Notes: a model not told the origin generated them from the letters alone. DNA of 64,000 nucleotides from Miscanthus floridulus (GCF_019320115.1 NC_089591.1:19570502-19634501), one strand, 5' to 3'. Shown: positions 23,746 to 35,367, counted from the first letter of the stretch. Translations and numbers: made by a program.

Positions 23746-24826
23746 CTATCCTGTACAAAGATTAGAACTATCCAAAGACAATGCAGGAATAGATGATCTA
23801 GGAGACATAGGTAGCAACCAACAATGCTCCCCTTCTTGGAAGTGAACTTGTTTCTTTGAGGAACATGAGAAAATATTTGTATGATTATGGCTGACCTCTA
23901 AACGATCATAATCTTGTACAACAAAAGGAGAATTCATATTACTGCAAATGTATACTCGATGTATCATATATTGTCCCTTGTTGTTATATTTGCCAATAAC
24001 ATGATATGTATGTTTAGAAAACCTAAGGCAAATCAACATATTTAAATAGGCTCTCCTCCAAACAATCTAGGTTACACAAAACATCAAATTCAATGTAACC
24101 CAAAGTATGTAAAGAAGACAACAGTTTGAACTCATCAATTTTAGTAGCAATATGAATAACATGTTTATTTTCAGCGCAAGCGGTTGGTTCCAAAACATGT
24201 AAAACCGAAGCATCATTAACCAATTCATCTTTATCACAAGGAACATCAAGCAAATTATCATGGGATAAAGATAAATCAAGAGAGGGTTCCACTAACAATT
24301 GCTCTATGATAGCATGGTGTGTGGAAGAATTTAGTACATTAAAACAATTCTCACCTTCTGTGAGTGTAGCACCATGGACATTACCTGTGTTTTCAGTAGG
24401 AGTAATGGGTGCAATGTGAAGTGATGGTTCTGAATTTGTATATGAGGTTGTGAGCTCCTCATTTTCTATCACGTCATCCTTGCTCTTTTGTACATTGTCC
24501 TACAAAAGGTTAGGCATAGCAGGAGGAATAACAAGAGATTGATCTAGTTGATGCACCTCATCATTTGAATTAATTACAAGAGATGGATTAACAAAATTTT
24601 CTCTCATAAGATATTTCATATCATTCCAAGTTTGAGGTTTATCAGAAGGATCTAAAGACTCCCACCAAGATAAAGCAGAATGTCACAAAATACTAGATGC
24701 ATTTTTTACCTTCCTCCTTGGACACATAAAGTGAGTAGCAAATATGTTATCCATGGCAATTTCCCACTCCATGTACTCATCAGCACCTATACCATCATAA
24801 GTCAGTGGATATGAACACCCTGTCAT
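23746..24826 (-). pseudogene. Gag-like ORF of element C
   Basis: The ATG at 24826 opens MTGCSYPLTYDGIGADEYME, a typical start of a Gag capsid region with WEIAMDNIFATHF, RRKVKNASSIL, ALSWWESLDPSD and TWNDMKYLMRENF; these match the Retrotrans_gag core, including the paired Trp. Two in-frame stops (TGA and TAG) lie before 24472. From 24472 the frame is open to 24023, then coding appears to continue in the next frame (24039-23746). The second half is acidic and has no zinc knuckle that I can see. A packaging function is likely for the core; the C-terminal half is of unknown role. Confidence 0.65.
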
Positions 24827-24829
24827 TGT

Positions 24830-26060
24830 TAGAATCAAATAAGAAAACACACAAGTATGTATTTTTCTATGAACTACTATAGGATGTGGTCAAGGAGTAA
24901 AGTCACACAGTCTCAAGCGTCTTACCACGGTCTTACAAGTGTTCTTACCAAGGCAACAGGCGGTGCAATCGGGCGATGACTGTGATACCGTTGTAGCTTG
25001 AGTGTAACAGTTGCAAGGTGAACCTGTACTTGGTTAGAAGAAAGTAGAGCTTGGACAGGCATAATATAGTAGGAAGGAATAGCAAAATTCGCAACTGAAT
25101 GGCAAAGCTGAATAAGTATCCCAAGTACTTGTTTTAGTTGCTGGCCTACTCACATTCCAAGTACCAGATGTGTCAAGTGATGTGAACTAGCAAGAATATG
25201 ATTAGGAACAAGGTAGAAATCAGCACACACAAACATAGCTCAAATGGCGCTCTCTATGTGCTCCTCTAGATATTGTTCCTCTTTTGCCTCTCTCTTTTTT
25301 CTATTTTTTGGGTTGTCGTTGTTTTTTGAGAAATTTTGACTTTTTCTTTTTATTTTTTTCATATTTTTTCTTCACTTAGGAGCATAAAAGAAGTAACAAC
25401 ATAAAGTATGGGCTTAAACAAGTGAAAGATGTGGCCTTGTGAAATTTTCAGAAGACGTGCTCGAAATCGACAAAAACCTTGTGACCACGAAAAGATGATC
25501 TTGTGACCACTTTTTGACCAAAATATAAAATCTCCTGACCTCGACAAGGCAGGGGATGAATGGATCCAAAAAAATTTTGATCGATTTTGATATATGGAAC
25601 ATCGAAATCTGAGTTCGTATGTGAAAACTAGACCAGTTTTAAGAACAGGACTCCGAATTAGAGGACAAAACTGGGAACAATAGCGCGCAAAATTGGTCAC
25701 GACAGCAATGATTTGATGGAAACAGTGAAGACAAGTGTAGGAAATTAGATGGCAGTGGACTAGGGTTTGATGAATACAAAGGAAACTCAATAAGACTTGG
25801 AGATGTTCATGGATTATGATGAAAAACAAAGGGGAAAACACAAACTGGACTAAAAATGATCTAAAACCAGCAACAAGAACTTGACCTAGGGCACAAACTC
25901 AACAACGCGAAATAGAGACGAACTTGCACGGCACAATGAGGCTATAGGACAAGGAATATGTGACGATGTATATTTTTTTGGCTTTTTGTGGACTATAGGT
26001 AATGCAAAAACAGAAATAATCTAAAGGGGGAAACAAAGTTATACTTAACGGCTTAACGGG
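24830..26060 (-). other. Leader region of element C
   Basis: 1.2 kb between primer site and gag start. Short frames occur on the minus strand but lack codon structure or recognisable motifs. It includes a T-rich patch at 25280-25370. Nothing further is supported. Confidence 0.5.
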
Positions 26061-26063
26061 CAA

Positions 26064-26080
26064 CAAGGTCTCTGATACCA
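26064..26080 (-). other. Primer binding site of element C
   Basis: Minus strand reads TGGTATCAGAGACCTTG two bases after the 5' LTR end; TGGTATCAGAG equals the initiator tRNA-Met site. Confidence 0.8.
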
Positions 26081-26082
26081 CT

Positions 26083-26958
26083 TGATGTAGACTAGGCCCG
26101 ATCTTCCGAAAGGTATGATAGCGTTGATTGGTGGAGACTCGATGTTCATGATCTAGGCTTCGAACCAAGACTAATTCGGACCCCTGAAATCATTACACCA
26201 CTGCTCCGTTGGTTATCAACCATGCGAACGCGATTGACCTCGTCGAGAAGGCTTTCCTGCAAGCAAATCGAGAATACAAGCAAAAACGAGATAAACGTAA
26301 TCTAAAATTGCAAATAAATATGAGGCTTATGAAAATAATAAGGAGTTCAAGTCTTTATTCGAAAGGACTAATCACCATAGGCGAACAAGATCAAGAACTG
26401 GGGCCCTGGTTCACAGCAAGCGGCCTTGGCGGCGACAGTTGCAGCAAAACGATGTCTATTTCATGAGGAAATCAAGAACTAAACTAAACCCAAACCCTAA
26501 GGAGAGCGATGGCTGCTATTTATAGAGTCTTGGGCGTCACCCCCCTGGACGTGCCTCCTAATGGGCCCAAACACGATACATGGTCCAACGGACCAAAAGA
26601 GGGTGTCGCAGCACCCTGGTAGATTCTAGACGCTGAATTGTTTCGACGATTCCTGTTGATTCCGAAGGTCTTTTGATGTGAAACCACTTGGATTGGCTTC
26701 CTTATCAAATTATCTTTCCAACCATATGTGGATTGTTGAAAACAGAGTTTGGATGCATCCTGGGTGACCAGTTTAAGGTAGACTGGTCCTGGAGGCCGAG
26801 GCAGACTCGAACTTGAGTTGCTTTGGGCCTCCACCTCAGAGACTCGAACCGAATTAGCCTCGGACCTCCTTCTTGACTTGGATACCCTTGCTAGGCCTCC
26901 TACCCCTCCATACCATGTGCCAAACATGGTCATATGCATGGGTGTCATGTCCTCATCA
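26083..26958 (-). repeat. 5' LTR of element C
   Basis: 876 bp, TG...CA. Minus-strand TATA (ACTCTATAAATAGCAGCC) at 26515-26526. Confidence 0.95.
26515..26526 (-). promoter_or_regulatory. TATA box in 5' LTR of C
   Basis: Minus strand CTATAAATAGC, a textbook plant TATA box, conserved in both LTRs. Confidence 0.6.
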
Positions 26959-26963
26959 CCATT
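26959..26963. repeat. Target-site duplication of element C (right)
   Basis: CCATT; pairs with 22642-22646. Confidence 0.9.
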
Positions 26964-27908
26964 GACTCTCCAACTCAGCAAACAATCGATGGAAAAAAAT
27001 TCATATGCTCATTCTTGTCCTTCTATAACAAATATAAACCGAAAAACTTCTTGATGCCTGCTAGACACCAGCATCAAAAGTCTAGAGCCGATTCAACTAA
27101 ATGTTGAAAAAGATGTTAGCACATCATCGGCTTGTTCCTCAGCTAGAGTTTCTTCTAGAAAAGGTACTGTGTTCTCCTCTCCATTCATCTCATTGTCAAC
27201 CCATCTACCATTTCTAATAAACTCCTTTTGTTTACATGTAGGCACTTAATTCTCTAGCTCTGAGCTACTCCTTCAACTTTGAAGAATACATAGATGAAAG
27301 TGAGATTAGCTCATCAGTCATTTCTTCCCAAGAGACTTTACCAGATGAGACCAAAAATCAGCTAAAAGACATGCTGCCTAATGCTCGAGAGAAATATAGC
27401 CGATTTGGTCCAAGATGCAGACCCAATGAGAAGAATCTTCTTGGCCATCAAGGATAATCTGACCCCAAATCTTGCTAAGGCCTTGATACCTATATCCAAT
27501 ATCAAAGACCAAGCTCCCAAGGTGAAAAAGGCTCAAAGAAATCTGAATTGACCATGAAGCTTTGATGGCCAAAAAGAATTCTAACAAACATCAAGCCAAA
27601 GAATTAGCATAGCTGATCGAGAATTTGAAAAATTCTTCTTCCTAAAATTGAACCAGAACTAAATCAGCTAAGAGTTAGGCTGTGTAGAGCTTCAAAAAGA
27701 ACTAAAAAGTGTGAAAGCCACCATCGAACATCATGATTCCAACTTGGCTCAGATCCCTAATGCTATCAAACAAAAGAAACAAGAAATGCTGACCAAGGTC
27801 AAAGAAGGCCAAGCTATTTGCAGCAGTCTTGAGAGTATTCCCAGATCAGCCAAAGAAGATAAACAACAAATTGTAGAAGTTGAAGCTATTCGGCTAAAAG
27901 TACTATAA
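26964..27908 (+). pseudogene. Antisense plant-mobile-domain gene of B, 3' part (coiled coil)
   Basis: Continuation of the plus-strand gene after element C. It has Ser-rich linker coding, a GT-AG intron (donor GTACTGTG near 27164, acceptor TTTACATGTAG near 27240), then Lys/Glu/Gln-rich helices that end in an open frame 27711-27908 (MKATIEHHDSNLAQIPNAIK ... QIVEVEAIRL) and a TAA. A long C-terminal coiled coil after the mobile domain is usual for these transposon-borne proteins. Stops and shifts are present. Role unknown; antisense RNA to the element interior is an alternative use. Confidence 0.6.
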
Positions 27909-28245
27909 GCCATTCATGATGCTCCTAACTTGTAATTTATACTCCAATATCTATTGCATATAAACCTGATGATAACTGTACTTTTTGATTCGGCTAGAAG
28001 AGCCGATTTCCAATTTCTAACTTTACTCTAACTTAACTGAATCTAAAAACAGCTTTTATCACAAAACCATTTGAATTTCTTCTCAGTCATCAATGCCACA
28101 TTCCCCTTGGTATTAGTGAAGCGACACTTCCCCTTCCATCAATTAGGGTTGCTTTCACATGTCCCAAGATATCTACCGTCCCACCTTTGTGGCTATAAAT
28201 ACTAGCCAAGGGCTTCAGCCTTGAATACATCTATATTTGTAACTG
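27909..28245. other. Spacer with a plus-strand TATA-like site
   Basis: No coding frame. Plus strand shows GGCTATAAATACTAGCC at about 28189-28205, a good TATA match, pointing toward the integrase stub rather than the antisense gene. It may be a chance match. Confidence 0.3.
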
Positions 28246-28440
28246 CTCTCATTCTCTTGCATCCTTCCTAGCTTAAACAATTAGGCAAAACTCCATCGAC
28301 TATCTTGTAATACAACTGATCATCCAATAAAACATACTTAGTCGATTTATATCTCAATTTTTTGGTAACCTTCTATGATGGATTCTTGAGGTAATCAGCT
28401 ATTTCAACTCTCCAATTATTAGCCAAGGTCTCACTACTTA
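28246..28440 (-). pseudogene. pol: Integrase N-terminal stub of element B
   Basis: Minus strand after the second RNase H reads the usual start of a Tat integrase: ADYLKNPS, then KYVLLDDQLYYKIVDGVL with TAG/TAA interruptions. The coding sense then ends at about 28246, before the HHCC finger is complete. The D,D-35-E core and C-terminus are absent from B. Confidence 0.6.
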
Positions 28441-29040
28441 AGATTTCTTGGAACACTCAATAACCCGACTGCATTCTGAGCTAACCGATTGGCCTCTTGA
28501 TTCTATGCTCTTGGAATATGCTGATGAGAAGTAAGAGGAAACCCCTCAAGTAACTTTTCGACATTCATCATGGTATCCCTTCAGAATATCATCTTTACAT
28601 TCATACAGGCCGATCAACTAATTAATAACCAGCTATAAATCTCCAAATATCTCAATTGACTCAGCTTTTACTTCCTGAAGAAGTTGAAGTCCCTTAAGAA
28701 TACCGTCATACTCTACTTGATTATTGGTGGTCATTGGTTTGGTTTGAAAAGTAAACTCAAAACTTGCCCCCCGAGGCAAAATAATAACAATACCAATGCC
28801 ACCCCCTTGCTTACATGATGATCCATCAAAGAATAATGTCCAAGGCATAGGTTCCACATAGCCGATGCTTGGTTTATGATGTTGAGTAATAAAATTGGCC
28901 ATCACTTGCCCTTTGACTACTTTAGCCGATTCATACCTCAAATCAAATTCTGATAATGTAAGAATCCACTTTCCCATTCTCCCATTTAATATCGGCATTG
29001 ACAACATGTGTTTGATCACATCAGCTTTAGACACAACTGT
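28441..29040 (-). pseudogene. pol: Second (archaeal-type) RNase H of element B
   Basis: Open frame 29034-28633: after a linker (KWILTLSEFDLRYE) comes WTLFFDGSSCKQGGGIGIVI with the first catalytic Asp, then NNQVEYDGILKGLQLL (Glu; the next residue is Asp-Gly where Ala-Leu is usual) and IEIFGDL; beyond a stop, QLIGLYECKDD continues to about 28441. An extra RNase H of this kind after the normal one is diagnostic for the Tat lineage. In the active enzyme it trims RNA-DNA hybrids. Confidence 0.75.
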
Positions 29041-29568
29041 ACACTCAGCCGATAATAAATAATGTCATAATTTAGTGCAGGAGAAATACAAGCATAAGCA
29101 TAACTTTTCAATAGGGTAATATCTTGTTTCTAGATCCAAAAGTCTTCTACTTAAATAGAAAACAATCCATTCCTTTCCTTCAAACTCTTGTATCAAGGCC
29201 GATCCAATTGTTTGGCTATCGACCGACACGTACAACTTAAAAGGCTTACCTTGCTGAGGAGGAACCAACATAGATGGAGATTTCATATACTCTTTTATCT
29301 CCTCAAATGCTTTTTGTTGTATGTCACCCCATTTAAATTCTTGATCATTTTTCAACTTCAACAAAGGAGAAAACAACATAATCCATTCTGACATATTTGA
29401 AATAAACCTTCTGATGAAATTAATCTTACCGAGCAGAGATTGTAATTCTATTTTATTAGTTGGAGGTATTACCTCATCAATTACTCTCATACTTTTCTGA
29501 CCAATCTCAATTCCTCTCTCATGGACCATAAAACCCAAAAATTGTCCTAGCTGACACTCCAAAGGCAC
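29041..29568 (-). pseudogene. pol: RT thumb/connection and first RNase H of element B
   Basis: Open frame 29568-29065 reads QFLGFMVHERGIEI, LLGKINFIRRFISN, then FKLYVSVDSQTIGSAL and IVFYLSRRLLDLETRYY, the Gypsy RNase H. Asp of LYVSVD is in the place of the first catalytic residue. The frame overlaps the RT frame by a shift at about 29520-29568. Confidence 0.75.
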
Positions 29569-30330
29569 ACTTACTAGGATTCATCTTTAAACCATGTTTT
29601 CTTGTGCACTCCAAAGTCTCACTCAAATCAGCCAGATGTTCTTTGTACCCTTTGGATTTCACCACCACATCATCAATATAGATTTCAACAATCTTGCTGA
29701 TCAACTTATGGAAAATATAATTCATGGCCCTCTGATAAGTTGCACCAGTATTCTTCAATCCAAAAGTCATCACAACCCATTCAAATAAGCTGATTGCACC
29801 GGGGCACCTAAAGGTTGTTTTTGCTATGTCTTCTTCAGCCATAAAAATTTGATTATAACCTGCATTACCATCCATAAAACTAATTACCTTGTGCTCAGCC
29901 GCTATATCTACCAACATATCAGGCTATTGGCATCGGATAACCATCCATCGATGTAGCCTTGTTCAAATCTCTGAAATCAATATAGACTCTCAACTTCCTA
30001 TTTTTCTTATATACAGAAACTACACTCGATATCCACTCTGCATATCGGTAAGGTCGGAATATATTTTGCTTCTAGTAGTCTTTCAGTCTCCTTCTTAATC
30101 TCATCATGAACATTTGGATTAAATCTCCTTGGAGCTTGTTTAAATAGGCCAATATCCAGGTTTGATTGGCAATCCGATGTTCAACAGTTGATCGATCTAA
30201 TCCAAGCATTTCATAATATTCCCTAAGCAAAACCATCTTTAATTTCCTTTAACAAATTTATCAATTCTTGCTTATACTCAGTATCCAACTTAGCACTTAC
30301 ATACGTCGGCCTAGGCCTATCTCTAGGACC
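29519..30330 (-). pseudogene. pol: Reverse transcriptase of element B
   Basis: Open frame 29917-29519 reads ISFMDGNAGYNQIFMAEEDI, FEWVVMTFGLKNTGATYQRA and the catalytic box VEIYIDDVVVKSKG (both Asp kept), ending KCAFGVSA before a shift. The N-terminal fingers (30330-29918) are in broken frames with recognisable KNRKLRVYIDFRDLN-type sequence. The GNAGYNQI and YIDDVVVKS strings are the Tat-lineage version of Gypsy RT. Confidence 0.8.
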
Positions 30331-30598
30331 AATATCTATTTCTTAACTCATCAGGCCGACGTAAAGTCATGTCCTAGTTTACCATCTGTATCATCTAATG
30401 GATTATCCATTAAAACAAACTTTCAAAGCTAACTACTCATATCAACTATTGGCCTTCATCATTGATTCTAATGAAGCCTCCTTCTCATCACTTGCCAGAA
30501 AAACACTCAAAATCTTCTAGTTCCCAATACAATGGATCAGTTGTTGCTATACTCACATAATCATCAGCATGAACTAGCTTAACATTGTCTCCATGCCA
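30331..30598 (-). other. Protease-RT linker of element B
   Basis: Coding remnant of the polyprotein linker; the frame WHGDNVKLVHADDYVSIATT is legible at the right end with a stop. No domain assigned. Confidence 0.5.
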
Positions 30599-31135
30599 CT
30601 AAATCAAACATTGATGCATAGTCGATGGTACACAACAATTGGCATGAATCCAATCATGACCAAGGAGTAAACTGTATGAACCCTTTCTATCAATGACAAA
30701 AAATGTAGTGAGCAAAGTCTTTCTTCCAATTGTTAATTCAACATTTATTGCCCCCTGGTCTTGGACTGCATTACCCCCAAAATCCTTAAGCATCATGTCA
30801 GTCTCAATTAGATCTTCTGGTCCTTTACCAAGCTTGCAAAAAGTAGTATAAGGCATCAGATTAATAGAAGCACCTCCATCAACTAACATTTTACTCATCG
30901 GCTTCCCATCGACAAAACCTTTCAAATATAAAGCCTTCAAATGCTGATGCTTAATTGATTTATCAAATATAGCTTGATGTATCAATGTTAACTGGGCTGC
31001 CATCTCTTCATACTCTGATTCATTAAAATCCGAATAGACTTCTTGATCTGCTTGGAGCTTTAAATTCAGATGGTAAAAGAAAACCCATTTGAATATTAGC
31101 CGATGGTTGACCCTTATCGGCTGTTTGTTTAGCAT
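30599..31135 (-). pseudogene. pro: Protease of element B
   Basis: Open frame with KPMSKMLVDGGASINLMPYT, the retropepsin active site (D-G-G-A) of Tat elements, then GAINVELTIGRKTLLTTFFV and SYSLLLGHDWIHAN, the flap and the conserved Leu-Leu-Gly-Asp-Trp/His-Asp-Trp end. The catalytic motif is intact. It is in frame with upstream gag except for stops. Confidence 0.8.
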
Positions 31136-33728
31136 GCCATACTTGCGGTTTACTAAATTTCTGAGCCTATTCTAATTCTATGCTCCTTAGGTGTTGTACT
31201 CTTCTCTTCTGACTTCATTGTTAAACCTCCTAGACACCACTGTTCTTCCTGCCAAACATACTCTTCATCATCTTCTTCTTCATAATCAGCCCAGTTCTAA
31301 TCAACAACTCACTTTCTAAGCCGATCATGAATGCTTCTATTTTTTAAGCGCCGATCCACATCATTATGTTGATATTCAATTCAATCATGGATAGACCGGT
31401 GGTTGACTTGAGATTGTCTAAACTCCCAATATTGTTCGTTACATTCTGGGCAATTATTTCTAGTAGGCAATCTCAAACCTTCGTTCTAATAATGTCTAAA
31501 GAAATGGCAATTCCAATATGACTCAGCTTGTTATCTTTCATATCTCTCTTCTTTTTGTTGATGTTGATATTCCTTCTCTTCTAACCAGCGCTAATAATCT
31601 TTCTCCTTTTGTCATTGCCATTAATTCAATAGAATTCGAGATGTAACACGTGGTCTCATTGCACCATCTCTCAATATTTCTCCCTACTCATATCGGCTCT
31701 TTTGTTGGTCACGACGCCTCCTGATTTCTCTATATTTATCAGCCAATATTTGCATCTCTGGATCAACTATTCTAGTTTCTCTTGCCCTAGGCTGATGTTA
31801 AAATTTTAGCTTTCCCTTTGAATAACTTAGCATCAACCATATTCAGATCCTTTGGGAAAGGATTATCATCAACTTTCATTTTCCGAGCTGTATCAAAGTT
31901 AAGCTTCCCTTATTGAATAGCCCTCTGAATATGCTATCGAAAAAACCTGCAATCATTAGTAGTATGAGAAGTAGTGTTATGATACTTGTAGAACTTCTTA
32001 TTCTTCAGCTGATCAGGAGGTAATATAACATGATTCAGCATGTAGTTTAATCTAGTCCCTTCTCAAGTAAGAAATAAAAAAGTTTGTCTGCTTTTGTAAC
32101 ATCAAAATCAAAACTCTCTTCAACTTCTTTTCCCCAAGGATTTGGAACCATTACTATCTTCTTACCCCAATTCCATTTAGCTATAGCAATTTCCTCTTCT
32201 TCATCATCATCATCGACTAAATATGGATCATAAGCTTCAGCGATTGCAGCATTCTTCTAAAATTGGGTATCTCTATGCATATTCTAGAATTGGCTATTAA
32301 GCGCTGTCACCCATTGAGCCAACTGACCTAAATTGTCAAATTCTTGCCCAAGCAACTTTTCTCTCCATGTTGGCAACATTCCTTGAATGGCCAACCCAGC
32401 TAGCTGATCATCAGTCAGATTCAATGAAAAGCATAAGTTTCTTGTTTCTCATAACCTCTGAAGGAAATCAGCACCCAATTCATTAGCTCTTTGCTTTATA
32501 GTTGTCAAATCTATGATCTTTCTTTCCCCTATCCCAGTGTAGAAATATATATGAAATTTCTTTTCAAGATCACTACAATTGGCAATAGAATTAACCACTA
32601 GTGATGAAAACCAAGTGAAAGCTGGTCCTAATAGGGACAAAGAAAAGAAACAAACTCGATGCACTTCCTCAATAGAGGCTTCACCCAACTGAGTAAGATA
32701 TCGACTGACATGTTCTATTGTACTTGTGCTATCTTGTCTAGTAAACTTAGCAAATCCTAGAAGCCTGTAATTCATAGGAAGGGCCACTAAATCATACCAC
32801 TCTAGATATGGACATGTTGTATGAAAAGGTCTGCCCTTTTGCTTTTAAACCAAACTAATTTTTCATCATTTCGATTACTCTGAGCAACAATCCATTAGCA
32901 TTTGAGTTTGAATTTCTTGGCAATTGCTGACCCATCTGCAGATTGAAATTCTAACTACCTTGATATCCTTGGATTTGGAATCATATTAAGAGTATTATAA
33001 TTTGAACCATAATGATATCCTTGTGGAATATCTATCTATCGAGCCCCTTGCTGATTTACTGCTTGAAATCTCTGATTGAAAACATTAGGATCTGTATCTC
33101 TATGAATCCTTTGAACTAACGGTGCTATTTTTTGAGCTGACGGTGGTATTTGGCCTAATGTACCAAAATTAACCATCTGATTCTGAATTTGCCCTGTCCG
33201 CTATTGCACATGCTACACTGATGATCCAGGATTATATTGCATTTGATTAGTAGTAGCACCCTAAATTTGTTCAGTTGAATTCTGAATTGCCTGGGCATCA
33301 TCACTCTTAGCTAGTGCTACTTCATGATGGCTAGTATCGGCTTGATTAGTCCCCTAAGTCGACAGATGTGGAATATTGTAATAAGCCGATACAACCTGAT
33401 CAAGTGGAAATCCATAAAACACCTCCTTCATAGTATTGTGGAATGTATTCAAGAAAGTTGTATTATGATTCAGCATTGCATCATGAATAGATTTGTTGAC
33501 AGCTTCTACAAAGAAATGCCTATCATCAGCTTCGTCTATATCTGACTGTCCATGCATCAAAACTCTTGGCAATGGATATTTCTGAATAACTTTATTGTCA
33601 CATGCTTTGGTGTATGACAATAAACACTTGTTCTGAAACTCCTCTATAGCTTTACCAATGACATCTTTATCCTCATCAGGTAAGTCTTCATAAGGTACCA
33701 TAAGAATGTCCTTGTTGTGAACTTCCAT
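31136..33728 (-). pseudogene. gag: Gag of element B
   Basis: The ATG at 33728 starts MEVHNKDILMVPYEDLPDED and one frame, broken mainly by TAG, can be followed to the protease. The N-terminal helical part (33728-33354) is followed by a Gln/Asn/Pro linker, then the capsid (32830-32449) with LLGFAKFTRQDSTSTIEHVS, RYLTQLGEASIEEVHRV and FTWFSSL, and a C-terminal part with KYHNTTSHTTNDC (about 31945-31990). That zinc-finger-like motif normally begins Phe-Cys; here Cys is replaced by Tyr. The length of roughly 860 codons is usual for this lineage. Confidence 0.75.
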
Positions 33729-33763
33729 GATGATTGTTGTCCCACTGAGTGTGACAAAAAGTG

Positions 33764-35362
33764 TGTTGACACAAAAAATGTGGCAATGCGATCAACACAT
33801 AGCAAACCAGAAGATCTAAGTGGAACGAGACCAAGATCTGCTTGGCTTCAACACAGAACCAGCCGATTCTGAAAACCCAATGATGTGCCAGTCAATTTGA
33901 CCTGCAATTAACAAGGGGAGAAAATCTTATCAGTAATTTAAGGTGAAACATGTCGGTGTTGCACCAAATAGTTCCAAATGTATGGCTAGATAGCCGATTC
34001 AATGAGGCTATCGACTAAATAGTCAATATCCAGCGTATCCATGAAAAGAGTATAACATGTGAACAAATCAACTATCTAATATAAATGAATCTACAATCAA
34101 TTTTGAATCTAATCTATTATCATCAACAATGAGGTTTGATTGGATCGATACAGCTATGATAATGATAATAAACTAAAGCCAAAGAATCTATAAAATCATC
34201 TATATGTTGATAGATTCATGAAAAACATGCTATATGCATGAGAGAATAGGCAATAGGCTAAAATAGCTGATGCAGTCATAGCAAACAAACAGAGTACATA
34301 TCTTGATCATGAACAAGACCACTAATCAATAATTTCTAATCTAAAGTCTTACAAGTGAGGTTCAACCGGATCGATGCAGCTATGGTAGTGTCATTAGATT
34401 AGATCTCATTAACTAATGAGTTTATTCAAGATTGAAACATGTCTTTGGATGCATACTATGTTTGATTGGAATAGAGATAAAACAATCGATTTAGCGGAAT
34501 TAAGCCATCAGTTATAAGATTTGAAGCATGACCTAGATCAAAGGACGACCAATTAAGATGATATAATGCCGATCTACCTCTATCTCAATCAGGTGATTTT
34601 GTTATAATTAATAAAACATTAATTATAACAAGATCGATAACTGGTAAATCAACCAAAATCAGCAAGGAAAATCTTACTAATCTTAGCAGCTTCAATAACT
34701 GGTGATATTGTATTAAACAATAGGTTATTTAACACAAGATAGATAACTTTGATCTATATTATGATTCATAAGAGATCAATCAGCTAATGCAGCCTTACAA
34801 ACTATGATATAGATCGATAACTAACTTATATTATGGCTCATAAAAGATCAATCAGCTGATGCAGCTTTACAAGCACAATACAAGTCATGATAGTACTCAC
34901 AAGCAAGCTGGAGGTCGATTAGTTAATGCAGCCCTGTTTGCTAAAGAACTCATCGAGCTCTATAGTACTCCTACTCCTAATGCGATGGCAAAAGCTGAAA
35001 AGATTGTATTGATTGTGTGTTCGTCCTTTTACAATAACCAGGGTCTATTATTTATACCCAGAACCTAAACATGAATCCTACTCAGATACGACTATTACAA
35101 TTCTTGGGATAAAAGAAAACTTCCTAATTTAATAATAACTTGGACCCCTAATTTTCCTTATTCATAGAGTCTGACACATCTCCCTGGTGCCACTCAAGTA
35201 TAGCCCATTGACGTCGTCTACTGACAGTCATCCATAAAATAGCCAATTCTGACATTACATCTAAATCAGCTGATACTAATTCTCATCTAATCGATTACTT
35301 AATGACGCAATCCTAGAAGCTTCGAGTTCCCGTATTCTTCATCCCAAATTTTGGTGTAAACA
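33764..35362 (-). repeat. 5' LTR of element B
   Basis: 1599 bp; minus strand TGTTTACACCAAAATTTGGG...TGTGTCAACA. TATA box on the minus strand at about 35047-35058 (GGTATAAATAATAG). It carries about 30 bp near 33985-34015 that are missing from the other LTR. Confidence 0.9.
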
Positions 35363-35367
35363 CAGGG
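35363..35367. repeat. Target-site duplication of element B (right)
   Basis: CAGGG; pairs with 19576-19580. Confidence 0.85.

Larger units (their letters stand above)
22647..26958 (-). mobile_element. Element C: gag-only non-autonomous LTR retrotransposon
   Basis: 4312 bp with two 876-bp LTRs (TGATGTAGACTAGG...CCTCATCA), perfect 5-bp TSD, a primer site next to the right LTR and a purine tract next to the left one. The 2.56-kb interior holds only a gag-like pseudogene; no protease, RT or integrase trace is seen on either strand. It must have moved with proteins from another element. It sits inside exon 3 of the antisense gene of element B and is therefore younger than B. Confidence 0.9.
19581..35362 (-). 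mobile_element. Element B: Tat-lineage Gypsy element with antisense gene
   Basis: 15.8 kb including element C (11.5 kb without it). Minus strand order from right: LTR, gag, protease, RT, RNase H, second (archaeal-type) RNase H, a stub of integrase; then, on the opposite strand, a plant-mobile-domain gene; purine tract; LTR. A second RNase H and antisense ORFs between pol and 3' LTR are known hallmarks of the Tat lineage (Retand, Grande, RIRE2 relatives). The perfect CAGGG TSD shows a true insertion. Integrase is missing except its first part, so the copy could not integrate on its own. Confidence 0.85.

Noticed and set aside
24067..24279. Second minus-strand frame inside the gag-like ORF of C
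   Set aside because: A shadow frame rich in Met, Leu and Cys inside the better-supported frame 24472-24023.
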